A program made the translations under genes and the position numbers. The notes under the pieces are model-generated. The model saw only the letters and a program-made list of their open reading frames with translations, was not told where the DNA came from and made no database searches. 64,000 nucleotides of DNA from Saprospiraceae bacterium (GTDB lineage Bacteria > Bacteroidota > Bacteroidia > Chitinophagales > Saprospiraceae), in the NCBI GenBank assembly GCA_016717265.1, contig JADKFX010000001.1:2182501-2246500 (forward strand). Direction: 5' to 3'. Of the stretch, positions 29,011 to 37,305 are shown piece by piece (the stretch's first letter is position 1; each line of letters begins with the position of its first letter).

Positions 29011-29150
29011 ACCTAACACAGCATAGATACTACACCGCCAAGCATCTAAAATCATTCTTTTTAAATTTTTTTTGGTAGTGAAAAACTTATTTCTTATTTT
29101 TGGCTGCTAAACAATTGGCGGTGCAGCGTCTATACCAAAACGTTAGCTGC
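29011..29150. repeat. attC-like inverted repeat
   Basis: A left arm at 29011-29039 (starting ACCTAAC and ending ACACCGCC) and a right arm at 29117-29146 (GGCGGTGCAGCGTCTATAC ... CGTTAG) form an imperfect ~19-bp stem around a ~75-base AT-rich centre. Length and outer TAAC/GTTA ends resemble integron attC sites. The right core GTTAGCT deviates from GTTRRRY at one base. It lies between two short hypothetical genes. Confidence 0.45.
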
Positions 29151-29186
29151 AATGAAACTAATGAATGTAAATTTACTAGCTAGAAT

Positions 29187-29684
29187 ATGACAAATTACAA
29201 AGAAACAAGTTTGTGGAGAGCCTCATTTAGTAATGAAAACGAGATGTGCAATAGGCTAAAAGTTGCATTTGATTCATTCAGGGAAAAGGCTGGGCTATTA
29301 GCAAATGAAATATATAAGGATCAACCAAGTCTTACTGTTCATGACCTTACTCATCTAGATGCTTTATGGATAATGGGAAGCTTAATTACAGGAGATGGAT
29401 TTGAAATAACCCCTACAGAGGGGTTTGTTTTGGGTGGTGCTTTTCTGGTACACGATTTAGCCATGACTATATCAGCCTTTCCAAAAGGTCGTGACGAATT
29501 TAAAAAATTACCTCAATGGGATGATACAATTTTTACAGTCTTGAAAAAGAATAAAGGATATGCTAATTATGAGTTGAATCAAGCTGATATTAACCTAAGA
29601 ATTGAAGAAGAAACAATGCAGATTCTCTTAAGAGACTTACATGCAATAAAGGCAAAAGAATTATGTTGTAAATCGTCAGGATAA
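29187..29684 (+). pseudogene. 5' fragment of an HD-superfamily gene cut by an IS
   Basis: The first 160 codons belong to a protein with an HD-CE/HD-type hydrolase look: VHDLTHLDALW near residue 50, then a long helix and GGAFLVHDLAMTI near 90. From base 29667 the frame runs into the end of the IS element and stops after five foreign codons. The usual protein should be much longer, and its 3' part is not found on the far side of the IS. It is therefore a remnant. HD-CE proteins are often linked to conflict systems, but no partner remains here. Confidence 0.78.
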
Positions 29685-29745
29685 AGTGGACTAAATATAA
29701 CTAAAAACTAGTTAGTGTTTCCAGGATCAATTAAATTTACAAATT

Positions 29746-30099
29746 ATGGAAACAAAGAAGAAACAAACCACAGAAAACTTCATTAAGGAGATTCGCAGAC
29801 GAACTAGAAGGATATTTAGTTCCGAACAAAAGATTGGAATTGTTATGGAAGCATTGAGAGCTGAGATTTCAGTAGCAGAGTTATGTCGAAAGTATTCAAT
29901 ACATGAACCGCAATTTTACAAATGGAATAAAGAGTTCTTGGAAGCAGGAAAGAAGCGATTATCCGGCGATACGACCAGGGAAGCCACAAGTGATGAAGTG
30001 TTAGAGCTTAGAAAGGAAAATCAGCGTTTAAAAGAGATGGTTGCTGATTTGGTACTTCGATATGATATTGTAAAAAAAAGCTTGTCCGTGCTGGAATAA
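29746..30099 (+). CDS. IS3-family transposase OrfA
   Basis: A 117-residue helix-turn-helix protein (SSEQKIGIVMEAL ... ISVAELCRKYSI) followed by a coiled-coil segment (LELRKENQRLKEMVADL), as in OrfA of IS3 elements. Near the end it contains A8G at 30068-30076. A -1 shift there leads in frame into the region before orfB (KKLVRAGITVKFNKY), as expected for a programmed OrfAB fusion. The unshifted product ends at TAA 30097-30099. Confidence 0.9.
   Translation: METKKKQTTENFIKEIRRRTRRIFSSEQKIGIVMEALRAEISVAELCRKYSIHEPQFYKWNKEFLEAGKKRLSGDTTREATSDEVLELRKENQRLKEMVADLVLRYDIVKKSLSVLE
30068..30076 (+). promoter_or_regulatory. programmed -1 frameshift site
   Basis: The run of eight A then G lies in the last codons of orfA. 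A -1 slip joins orfA in frame to orfB with no stop in between. A-run slippage at the orfA/orfB junction is the known way IS3 elements make the full transposase. Confidence 0.6.
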
Positions 30100-30119
30100 C
30101 CGTAAAATTCAATAAGTAT

Positions 30120-31135
30120 ATGAGATTTACAGCTTCGGAAAAACAAGAGTTAATCAATATCGTAGTTGGTTCCCAAATTGGGGTTAACAAAACACTTCGA
30201 GAGATTGGACTTAATAAAAGTACTTTTTATAACTGGTATAAAGCTTATTCTGATCATGGTGTGGATGGATTGGCTCCCAGTAAACGTACTAACAGAAGGC
30301 AATGGAACAGTATTCCACAAGAGCAAAAAATATTGTTGTCATACTTGCATTGGAGTTTCCTCATTTATCATCCAGGGAACTTGCTTATAAACTTACGGAT
30401 GAACAACAAATATTTATATCAGAATCAAGCGTCTATAGAATTCTAAAAGAAAGAGGATTGATTCCGGCTCCTGCACATATTTTTATAACAGCAGCAGATG
30501 AATTTAGTAAAAAGACTGCATTCGTAAATCAGATGTGGCAAACAGACTTTACCTACTTTAAAATATTAGGCTGGGGTTGGTATTACTTAAGTACTGTTTT
30601 AGATGATTACAGCAGATATATTGTCCACTGGGAACTCTGCAAAGGCATGAAAGTGGAGGATGTAAAAAGGACCGTTGATAGAGCAATCATCAAAGCTAAA
30701 ATTGTCACTAAACAACGACCTAAATTATTGTCTGACAATGGCTCTTGCTATATAGCTTCTGATTTAAAAAATTATTTGAAAAAATTCTATGATATAGACC
30801 AGATACATGGAAGGCCATTCCATCCTCAAACGCAAGGCAAGATTGAACGATATCATAGGACAATGAAAAACGTCGTAAAACTTGATAATTATTACTGCCC
30901 TGAGGAATTGGAAAGAGCTTTAGAAAAATTTGTGCAAACTTATAACAATGAAAGATACCATGAATCACTAGAAAATTTAACTCCTGCCGATATGTATTTT
31001 GGTCGTGGCGACCTCATTTTAAAAGAAAGAGAAAGAATTAAACTACAATGTCTTAGGGATAGAAAAATTGAATATGAAAAATTATTTCCCATTAAAATTA
31101 ATATTTATAAACAAAAAGAATTAGCTTTGAATTAA
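30120..31135 (+). pseudogene. IS3-family transposase OrfB, frameshifted
   Basis: The DDE transposase is split between two frames. The first (from 30120) covers the N-terminal helix-turn-helix up to about base 30330. The second (from about 30302 to 31135) carries the integrase core with QTDFTYF, SDNGSCY and QGKIERYHRT, the D, D and E of the active site. The break lies at the A6 run 30325-30330. One extra A would restore a single protein of about 340 residues. Either the copy is inactive or the sequence has a homopolymer error. A second programmed shift is unlikely, because the family uses the orfA/orfB junction. Confidence 0.85.
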
Positions 31136-31183
31136 ATAGAAACACTAATTAGTGAAAAGTTCAAATTACTTTGACGACATACA

Positions 31184-31230
31184 GGAGTGAAGCAGTACAA
31201 TATAATTACTTGCAGGGTTTGGATAAATCA
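31184..31230 (-). pseudogene. remnant of a T9SS sorting domain
   Basis: Just past the stop of the 31231-32613 gene, another frame reads MIYPNPASNYIVLLHS and runs directly into the IS end at 31183. YPNPAS is the classic start of a T9SS C-terminal domain. The gene has therefore lost its sorting domain through one small indel (near the AAA run about 31243-31245) plus the IS insertion. Confidence 0.75.
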
Positions 31231-32613
31231 TTATCTCTTGTTTGATTCAATATCTTTATTATTCACAATGCCACATCCAGGGATTAAACATCCGTCATCG
31301 TCAACTTTTAAAAGCCAGGGCATGTAATAACGATCTCCATTTTTTTCAAAAGCATCATCAAGGTAGGAGGCAGCAGCAATGATATACCCTCCTGTTGGGC
31401 AGGATTTAATGTCATGCAGGTAGCCATCGTCTTTTCCGTTTCTAATTCTATAAATCTTTCTCCATTCTATTTGCTTAAAATCATTAATTTTTACTAAGTT
31501 CAAAAGTTCATGATAACCTATAATAGTGTCTACTCTCTGAATCGAATCAGTAAATTGAATGAGGGCATTTTTTATTGGAATAGTACCACCAACAATGACT
31601 CCATCATTTTTATTGGATCTGATAATTTTTTCAAAGCTAAAGAGCCATGCTGGGCCTGTGCCATTGTATCTAAAATCAAGTTGAATATAGTCTTTAAAAA
31701 TCAAAGAAGAATCCACAATTTGTACTATGCCAAAACCTTGATTACTATAAGGGTATTGCGGATAATCGTAATTGAAATTAGATGATAGATAAAATGTTCC
31801 CTTTCCGTCCTGTATAATGTCGTAAATATCACAAAATCCTTGAAATCGTTTAGAATTGTAAGAATTAACAAGTTTACCCTCAGGATTTAATTTAAATAAA
31901 AGGCTCTCATAATCATGTTTAATTCCAGTATAGGCGATGTCTGAGTAGCCAATACCTATATAAATAAAACCATTAACATCAATATAAGATGAGTATGGAA
32001 CATTGTCGTAAGTAGTAATTGGTTCCTTTCCAATTATTTTTTGCCATATTAAATTTCCTAAAGTATCAATTTTAGTTACTTGTACTTTTCTCCATTGATT
32101 AGCTATACCTGTCCCTACTTTACTTGCGGTGATAATGAAACCTGAAGGATCTGTGGACATATTATTATAGACAATTGACCCGCCTGGATAAATTGAGTTT
32201 TTGATTTCAAACGCTTTCTGTGCTCTAGTTATTCTAATGAATTTCAGGATTGATTCTTGTTTATTATGGTGATTAAATCCAGTATAGAATGTTATTCCAT
32301 CCCATGTATGAATTCCTTCTGGATAGAAAAAATTATGTAGACTATCATCTTTAATGTGATAATAATCAAGAAGATTACCGCTCCAATCAAAAGTGTAAAA
32401 TGCAGTTCCATAAATATCTTTATATGTTGTGTCGGCAGAATAGCCAAAAGCATATATTAATGAATCAGTTGGAAATACAGCGCTAATCCAATTCGGATAT
32501 TGATTGACGAAACCAGAACCATCTTCTGGAACTGAATAAACTTTGCTAAAGAATACTTGTGAATATCCCTGGGTAAAAGTAACTATTAAGATTAATATCA
32601 GTATTTGCTTCAT
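31231..32613 (-). CDS. exported propeller-like protein, sorting domain lost
   Basis: A 460-residue protein with a signal peptide ending near GYSQ. Repeated strand-rich units follow, with aromatic and Gly turns such as KVDDDGCL and FDWSGN, like the propeller-type proteins exported by T9SS in this lineage. It ends at DGCLIPGCGIVNNKD; in relatives the sorting domain usually follows that point. The domain's start is visible out of frame downstream and is cut by the IS. The product, if made, could not be sorted by T9SS. It is transcribed in the same direction as the following secreted-protein genes, 136 bp after the Kazal gene. Confidence 0.82.
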   Translation of the reverse strand: MKQILILILIVTFTQGYSQVFFSKVYSVPEDGSGFVNQYPNWISAVFPTDSLIYAFGYSADTTYKDIYGTAFYTFDWSGNLLDYYHIKDDSLHNFFYPEGIHTWDGITFYTGFNHHNKQESILKFIRITRAQKAFEIKNSIYPGGSIVYNNMSTDPSGFIITASKVGTGIANQWRKVQVTKIDTLGNLIWQKIIGKEPITTYDNVPYSSYIDVNGFIYIGIGYSDIAYTGIKHDYESLLFKLNPEGKLVNSYNSKRFQGFCDIYDIIQDGKGTFYLSSNFNYDYPQYPYSNQGFGIVQIVDSSLIFKDYIQLDFRYNGTGPAWLFSFEKIIRSNKNDGVIVGGTIPIKNALIQFTDSIQRVDTIIGYHELLNLVKINDFKQIEWRKIYRIRNGKDDGYLHDIKSCPTGGYIIAAASYLDDAFEKNGDRYYMPWLLKVDDDGCLIPGCGIVNNKDIESNKR

Positions 32614-32749
32614 TTTTATAGAAAAAGAATCGGAATAAATATAGTCAATTTACTCAAGTAGACAATTAATTGGGATTACTATTCATTACTCATAAAAATA
32701 TAATGTTGCTTCACACTAGTTAAAGCTCGATTTGTATTTATTAATATCT

Positions 32750-34363
32750 TTAATTGGTTATAATTATTTTTCTTTTGTAACTACTGCCATTTATAACTAA
32801 GTGAATTATATACAGCCCAGATCTAAATCCATTTAATTTGCATTGAAATTTCTTTTGAAAAATGGGATTTCCTGCAACAATATTTCCATCCAAACTTGTT
32901 ATTTTATAGCGTTCTACAGGGTACTCATTACTTTCAATTGTTAGCTCATTTAACACAGGATTTGGATATAAATTTATAGTAATAAACGCTTTCTCTTCAA
33001 CATTATTAATGCTATCACAGTGACCTTTCTGCCAAGTCGTAACACCAAATTTATTTCTCGCAACACATTCATTTAAATAGGTCTTCTTATCACAGCCACA
33101 AATAGGATCATAAACTTCAGAACATATGGAAAATGTATCAATTAGATTTGAAGCAATACAAGTATTTTTGCAAATACCTTTATAAAATGCTGTGATTCCA
33201 TGCTTATAAATTGCTTGACAAGAGTTTAAATAAATAACTGAATCACAACCACATACAGGGTCTTTGATGAATAGGTCATTGCAATTTTTTTCTAGATTTA
33301 TCAAATTAGTATCCTTGCATTGACAAGGATTGGGGGTAAAGTATTTAATTCCACCCTTATAAATTGCATTGCATTCATTGATATAGGTATTTTTATCGCA
33401 ACCACATACCGGTGCAAAATCATCAGGACAATCCAATTGCAAATTAAGTAAACTACTATCTCGACAAAAACACGGTCCTTCTTTAATCTTAAGTAATCCA
33501 TACTTTTTTCTTGCATAACAAATGTTATCATAAGTATTTCCATCACATCCGCAAACAATACCTTTATACCCATAAATAAAATCAGGAAGGCACTGAATAC
33601 TTGTATCAATTAAGGTTTTATCGTAACAGGGGCAAGGACCATTTTTATATTTTGTTATTCCAAAATAATTGGTTGCGATGCATTCGTTTTTATATGTAAC
33701 CGTATCGCAACCGCAAACGGGTTTGTATTCATTAGTGCAATTGATATTTGGGTTGATTTTTAATGTGTCAATACAATGACACCCTCCATTATGGATAATT
33801 CTTGAAACCATGCCTTTTATATAAGCCTGACATGGATTGACATAGGTTATACTATCGCAGCCACAGACCCAATCAATGTTAGGATGACCAGTCGCGCTGA
33901 TAAAATCATCTCCACAATCGAACGCTCCAATATAGTTATTAACTATATTCAAAGTATTACATTCACATTTTTCTATTGGTTGAAATTGGGAAATACCAAA
34001 TCTGTAGTAGGCAATTCGTTTATTCATATAAGATTGTCCATTACATCCACATTCTGGAGTAATTTTAAATTGCAGGCTTACCGGAATTTTAGATGTATCA
34101 ATAATTGATGGATCTATACACATACAACCACTATCCCTGGAAAAGCTAGTAATTCCTGATAAATATTTCGCACATTGTGGGCTTGGATATATTTTGCCAT
34201 CACAGCCGCAAATCGGATCAAAATAAAAGTTCAATAAATCATTACATACATTATTAGCTCGCGATTTATCAATTAGAGTTGTATCTATGCAAGATTGTGT
34301 TCGCACGTAGCTTATTTCCAATAACAAGAGTATTAATAAAAAGATACGATTGGGTCCGTTCAT
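32750..34363 (-). CDS. T9SS-secreted multi-Kazal protein
   Basis: A 537-residue protein with a signal peptide and eight consecutive Kazal-like modules of about 48-60 residues. Each carries a P-x-C-G-C-D-x-x-T-Y-x-N-x-C core (for example PVCGCDTVTYKNEC) and a final G-x-C. The first three modules are less regular (ITPECGCNGQSY, DWVCGCDSITY). A T9SS sorting domain starts at INLYPNPVLN (about residue 461) and ends KRKIIITN. Kazal domains inhibit serine proteases, so this may be a surface inhibitor against outside proteases. It starts 2 bases after the upstream gene and is therefore co-transcribed. Confidence 0.93.
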   Translation of the reverse strand: MNGPNRIFLLILLLLEISYVRTQSCIDTTLIDKSRANNVCNDLLNFYFDPICGCDGKIYPSPQCAKYLSGITSFSRDSGCMCIDPSIIDTSKIPVSLQFKITPECGCNGQSYMNKRIAYYRFGISQFQPIEKCECNTLNIVNNYIGAFDCGDDFISATGHPNIDWVCGCDSITYVNPCQAYIKGMVSRIIHNGGCHCIDTLKINPNINCTNEYKPVCGCDTVTYKNECIATNYFGITKYKNGPCPCYDKTLIDTSIQCLPDFIYGYKGIVCGCDGNTYDNICYARKKYGLLKIKEGPCFCRDSSLLNLQLDCPDDFAPVCGCDKNTYINECNAIYKGGIKYFTPNPCQCKDTNLINLEKNCNDLFIKDPVCGCDSVIYLNSCQAIYKHGITAFYKGICKNTCIASNLIDTFSICSEVYDPICGCDKKTYLNECVARNKFGVTTWQKGHCDSINNVEEKAFITINLYPNPVLNELTIESNEYPVERYKITSLDGNIVAGNPIFQKKFQCKLNGFRSGLYIIHLVINGSSYKRKIIITN

Positions 34364-34365
34364 AT

Positions 34366-35802
34366 CTATGTATAAATTTTTAGGGTTACCGATGATTTGT
34401 CACAATAAACCCTGGCAAATAATAAAGTATTTGTTAAGTGCGGTGGAAGGTCAAGCATTAATTTTGTTTCTGAATCAAATTTTGAATCATTTAACACTCT
34501 TCCATCAATGCGGAATAATTGGACGCGATGGATATAACAGCCAATTGAAGTTAAGTAAATTTTATTTAAGATTTTTTGTACTTGCACATCAGGAATTTCT
34601 TTCTTATGCAATATATTTGTTTTTGTTTTAATAGTATCACAAATGCAGCCTGTTATAGCCTGAAGGTTGTCATTAATTTGCATTGGAATACTATGAAGCT
34701 GACGACGACTTAAACTATAATTATTTCTTACAACAGTAAAGCTATTATTAGTATCTTGAAACATAAGATGATAAACCGGTTTGCTATGAATGTCGGATAC
34801 AAGTACATTCCCATTGGAAAGAGTATATAATCGATAGGCTAGGCATCCTAATGGCATTGTGTAGCTTACGTAAGGTGCAAGTTCGATACCAATTTTATGA
34901 AGATTAATGACATTAATATATCTTCCTCCTGAAACAAATAATAATGAATCATTTAAGGAGTAACTCAGATCAACAAGGTTATAAATATTTGTGAGAGAAG
35001 AAATATTTCCCCGAAATGTGAAATTCCCGCTACATCGGTCAAACCCATAAATAAGAAGTCCAATCGATATATTGTAGATTGAAAGCAATTCGCCATTATT
35101 GGAAAATTTGCAATAGCTATGTGAATAACTATCGTTAATTTCAGGTCCAATTAATTTATTTGAAATCTTGTATGGATCAATACCCGTTGGGTTCACCAGA
35201 AGTAAATCATAATTAAGGGTACTTTGTTCTAAAAGCAGAATCCAATAATCTCTTCCGTTGGCGTGTTTGATAATTTGAAAATTATCAAAATTTTCCTTCT
35301 TTATTTCGACATTTTTCTGCATCACGACATATTGCTTTGATTCATCTCTTACTATTAATGAATAGAGTAAAGATCTGTTTCTTAAAACAAGTTGTGGATC
35401 GGCTTCAGCTTGCGAGTGGATCAATAATATGGAATCTTTAGATCCAGGAAATTGAATCATAGCTACACCGTTTGGAATTATATAACCAGTTTCATTACAA
35501 ACTTGGTCTGAGAGCGTACCTTGGTTAATATTATCTCCATTCTTTATTAAAATTCCGTCATAATCATATATCCCACAACCATTAGTAAATAATAACTTAT
35601 TTTGATCATCCTTGAAAACTGCAATTGAACTTGCAATTGGGATATAGTACTTCAAGGTATCAATAAAAAGATTACCCGTAGAATCAAATTTTATCCAAGC
35701 ACTTGTCTTGTACTTTGAATTTCCAACAGGCCAATTAATTTGACAGTTTGAAGTAAGAGACTTAGATAATAAAATTATCCCAAATATTATTGCTTTCTTC
35801 AT
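34366..35802 (-). CDS. exported propeller-like protein, paralogue B
   Basis: A 478-residue protein with a signal peptide ending near SNCQ. The body resembles the upstream neighbour: a NGCGIYD...NGDNINQGT block, an ANGRDYWILL block and an FSNNGELLSIY-type repeat. The C-terminus (RVQLFRIDGRVLND to the end) has a faint sorting-domain look without the PNP motif. Its start overlaps the stop of the upstream gene by four bases and it ends two bases before the Kazal gene, so all three are one operon. A beta-propeller surface function is inferred. Confidence 0.83.
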   Translation of the reverse strand: MKKAIIFGIILLSKSLTSNCQINWPVGNSKYKTSAWIKFDSTGNLFIDTLKYYIPIASSIAVFKDDQNKLLFTNGCGIYDYDGILIKNGDNINQGTLSDQVCNETGYIIPNGVAMIQFPGSKDSILLIHSQAEADPQLVLRNRSLLYSLIVRDESKQYVVMQKNVEIKKENFDNFQIIKHANGRDYWILLLEQSTLNYDLLLVNPTGIDPYKISNKLIGPEINDSYSHSYCKFSNNGELLSIYNISIGLLIYGFDRCSGNFTFRGNISSLTNIYNLVDLSYSLNDSLLFVSGGRYINVINLHKIGIELAPYVSYTMPLGCLAYRLYTLSNGNVLVSDIHSKPVYHLMFQDTNNSFTVVRNNYSLSRRQLHSIPMQINDNLQAITGCICDTIKTKTNILHKKEIPDVQVQKILNKIYLTSIGCYIHRVQLFRIDGRVLNDSKFDSETKLMLDLPPHLTNTLLFARVYCDKSSVTLKIYT

Positions 35803-37244
35803 TTCTCTTCTTTCTTTAATTCGTAGAATATTTTCCTTTCGACTTCCATTTCATCAATTAATGATTTAATAGATTTAACTCCCTTGTTTTTTTTCTCCAT
35901 ATATTCTATATAGTTCGCTTTTCCTAAAAGCGCTAACCTTGATTTGCCACCTGTACTTTTATTTATAGAAGTGCTTGCGAATGATGCATCTATTTTTTTC
36001 ATTTGATAGTTAACATTATGAAATTGCAAGGTGTCACAACCACTACCAACATATTTAGAAAGTCTGTAATTCGGATAAACAGGAGTAAACCCCCATACTT
36101 TATTACTGAGCCTGAAAGCGTCCTCCTCAAAATCGCAGCTCAATCCCGGTAGGTTTGGGTTGTTTATTTTGTGAATCAATTGGGTCCCATTGCCAGATAA
36201 AATATAAAATTCATTATTTGATGTAATTATAGAAAAACCAATCTTGGCGGTAAGTACACTGTCATTTGAAATATTGAGAGGTGCAAGAGGTCTTGCAATT
36301 TCTGTTTCATTCACCTGAACAATAGGAAGCTGGAACAAGCGATCGAGCCATCCTAAATATAAATACTTACTGTCACTCGATGTTTGAACAACACTCGAAA
36401 TATAAGTTAGAGTATTTGGAAGGATATAATCCGTTTTCCAGCTAAGGATGCCGTTGCACCTGTCAAAACTGTATATCTTAACTACAAAATCATTGGACTC
36501 TATATAATACTTTCCATCCTTAGAAAAAATATCCAAAAACCCATTTCCTCTCTTAATGGGTGAAGAAATTTCACGAATGAAAGGTCCATGAATACCTTCC
36601 GGATCAATCAGGAAAGTAAAATACCGGTCATCATTATTTTCTCGTGTTAAAAGCCACCAATCCCTACCATTACCATGTTTACATAAAGCAAAATTTGCCA
36701 AGTGAATATCATTAAGTAAAAAAACATTTTTCTCGACTGCTCCTCCATGCCCATTATTGTTTAACATATTAATTCTTGAATAATAAAGGGGACCATAATG
36801 CCATTCCGTCAACAACGAATCAAAATATACTCCCATATGAAATAAGATATATTCATCAGGGTGACCAGGAAATGGAATAAATTGTGGAGCGTAAAGTGTT
36901 TTATAATTGACGCCATCAATAACACAATAATTCCTCCAAGTACCAGGATTTATATTTGCACCATTTTGCATCAATAAATTATCCTTACCGTAGATATTTA
37001 ATCCATCTGTGTAAAAAATTAAGTTCCCAGTGCTATCATTTGCACTTGTTTTAGGATAATACAAGCTAATTTTAATTCCATTTTGTACATTAAAAAACGC
37101 CTGAGAATCAATTACACTAACTATAAAAGGTTTTGTTTCGCCAGGAATATAATCCCCAATTAAAATGTTATTATCATAGTTCTGAGAGAATGTATAATAG
37201 GTTGAAAAGCTTAAAATTATAATCGTGAATCCATTAATTTTCAT
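35799..37244 (-). CDS. exported propeller-like protein, paralogue A
   Basis: A 481-residue protein with a signal peptide ending near TFSQ. Shared blocks with the next gene include LIFYTDGLNIYG, NGANINPGT, HGNGRDWWLL and SSDSKYLYLG, which give a propeller-like repeat. The C-terminus is a charged helix (ERKIFYELKKEEK) without a T9SS motif, unlike most neighbours. It is the first gene of a three-gene operon; its stop overlaps the next start as ATGA. A perfect 22-bp palindrome ends only five bases before its ATG and may control its expression. Confidence 0.85.
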   Translation of the reverse strand: MKINGFTIIILSFSTYYTFSQNYDNNILIGDYIPGETKPFIVSVIDSQAFFNVQNGIKISLYYPKTSANDSTGNLIFYTDGLNIYGKDNLLMQNGANINPGTWRNYCVIDGVNYKTLYAPQFIPFPGHPDEYILFHMGVYFDSLLTEWHYGPLYYSRINMLNNNGHGGAVEKNVFLLNDIHLANFALCKHGNGRDWWLLTRENNDDRYFTFLIDPEGIHGPFIREISSPIKRGNGFLDIFSKDGKYYIESNDFVVKIYSFDRCNGILSWKTDYILPNTLTYISSVVQTSSDSKYLYLGWLDRLFQLPIVQVNETEIARPLAPLNISNDSVLTAKIGFSIITSNNEFYILSGNGTQLIHKINNPNLPGLSCDFEEDAFRLSNKVWGFTPVYPNYRLSKYVGSGCDTLQFHNVNYQMKKIDASFASTSINKSTGGKSRLALLGKANYIEYMEKKNKGVKSIKSLIDEMEVERKIFYELKKEEK

Positions 37245-37249
37245 GCCTT

Positions 37250-37294
37250 AAAAATAGCAAAATTTTCTTTTTAAAAGAAAATTTTGCTATTTTT
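37250..37294 (-). terminator. perfect 22-bp palindrome, probable terminator or start-site hairpin
   Basis: The arms 37250-37271 and 37273-37294 are exact reverse complements around a single base. On the - strand the 3' arm ends in a T-run (GCTATTTTT), so it may end transcription of the beta-helix gene. It ends five bases upstream of the next ATG (37244), so the same stem could hide that start. Confidence 0.75.
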
Positions 37295-37305
37295 GTTTTA
37301 ACTAT

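Larger units (their letters stand above)
29667..31183 (+). mobile_element. IS3-family insertion sequence (about 1.52 kb)
   Basis: It contains orfA and orfB with a DDE integrase core. The ends match as imperfect terminal inverted repeats: TGTAAATCGTCA at 29667 on the + strand and TGTATGTCGTCA at 31183 on the - strand, 17 of 25 positions identical. Both begin TGT. Inner repeats ACTAGTTAGTGTTTC and ACTAATTAGTGTTTC also match. The flanking bases show no duplicated target (ATGT to the left, GGAG to the right). Both neighbouring genes are truncated exactly at the ends. Confidence 0.85.

Noticed and set aside
30166..30390. 74-codon frame inside the IS
   Set aside because: Shadow of the transposase frames.
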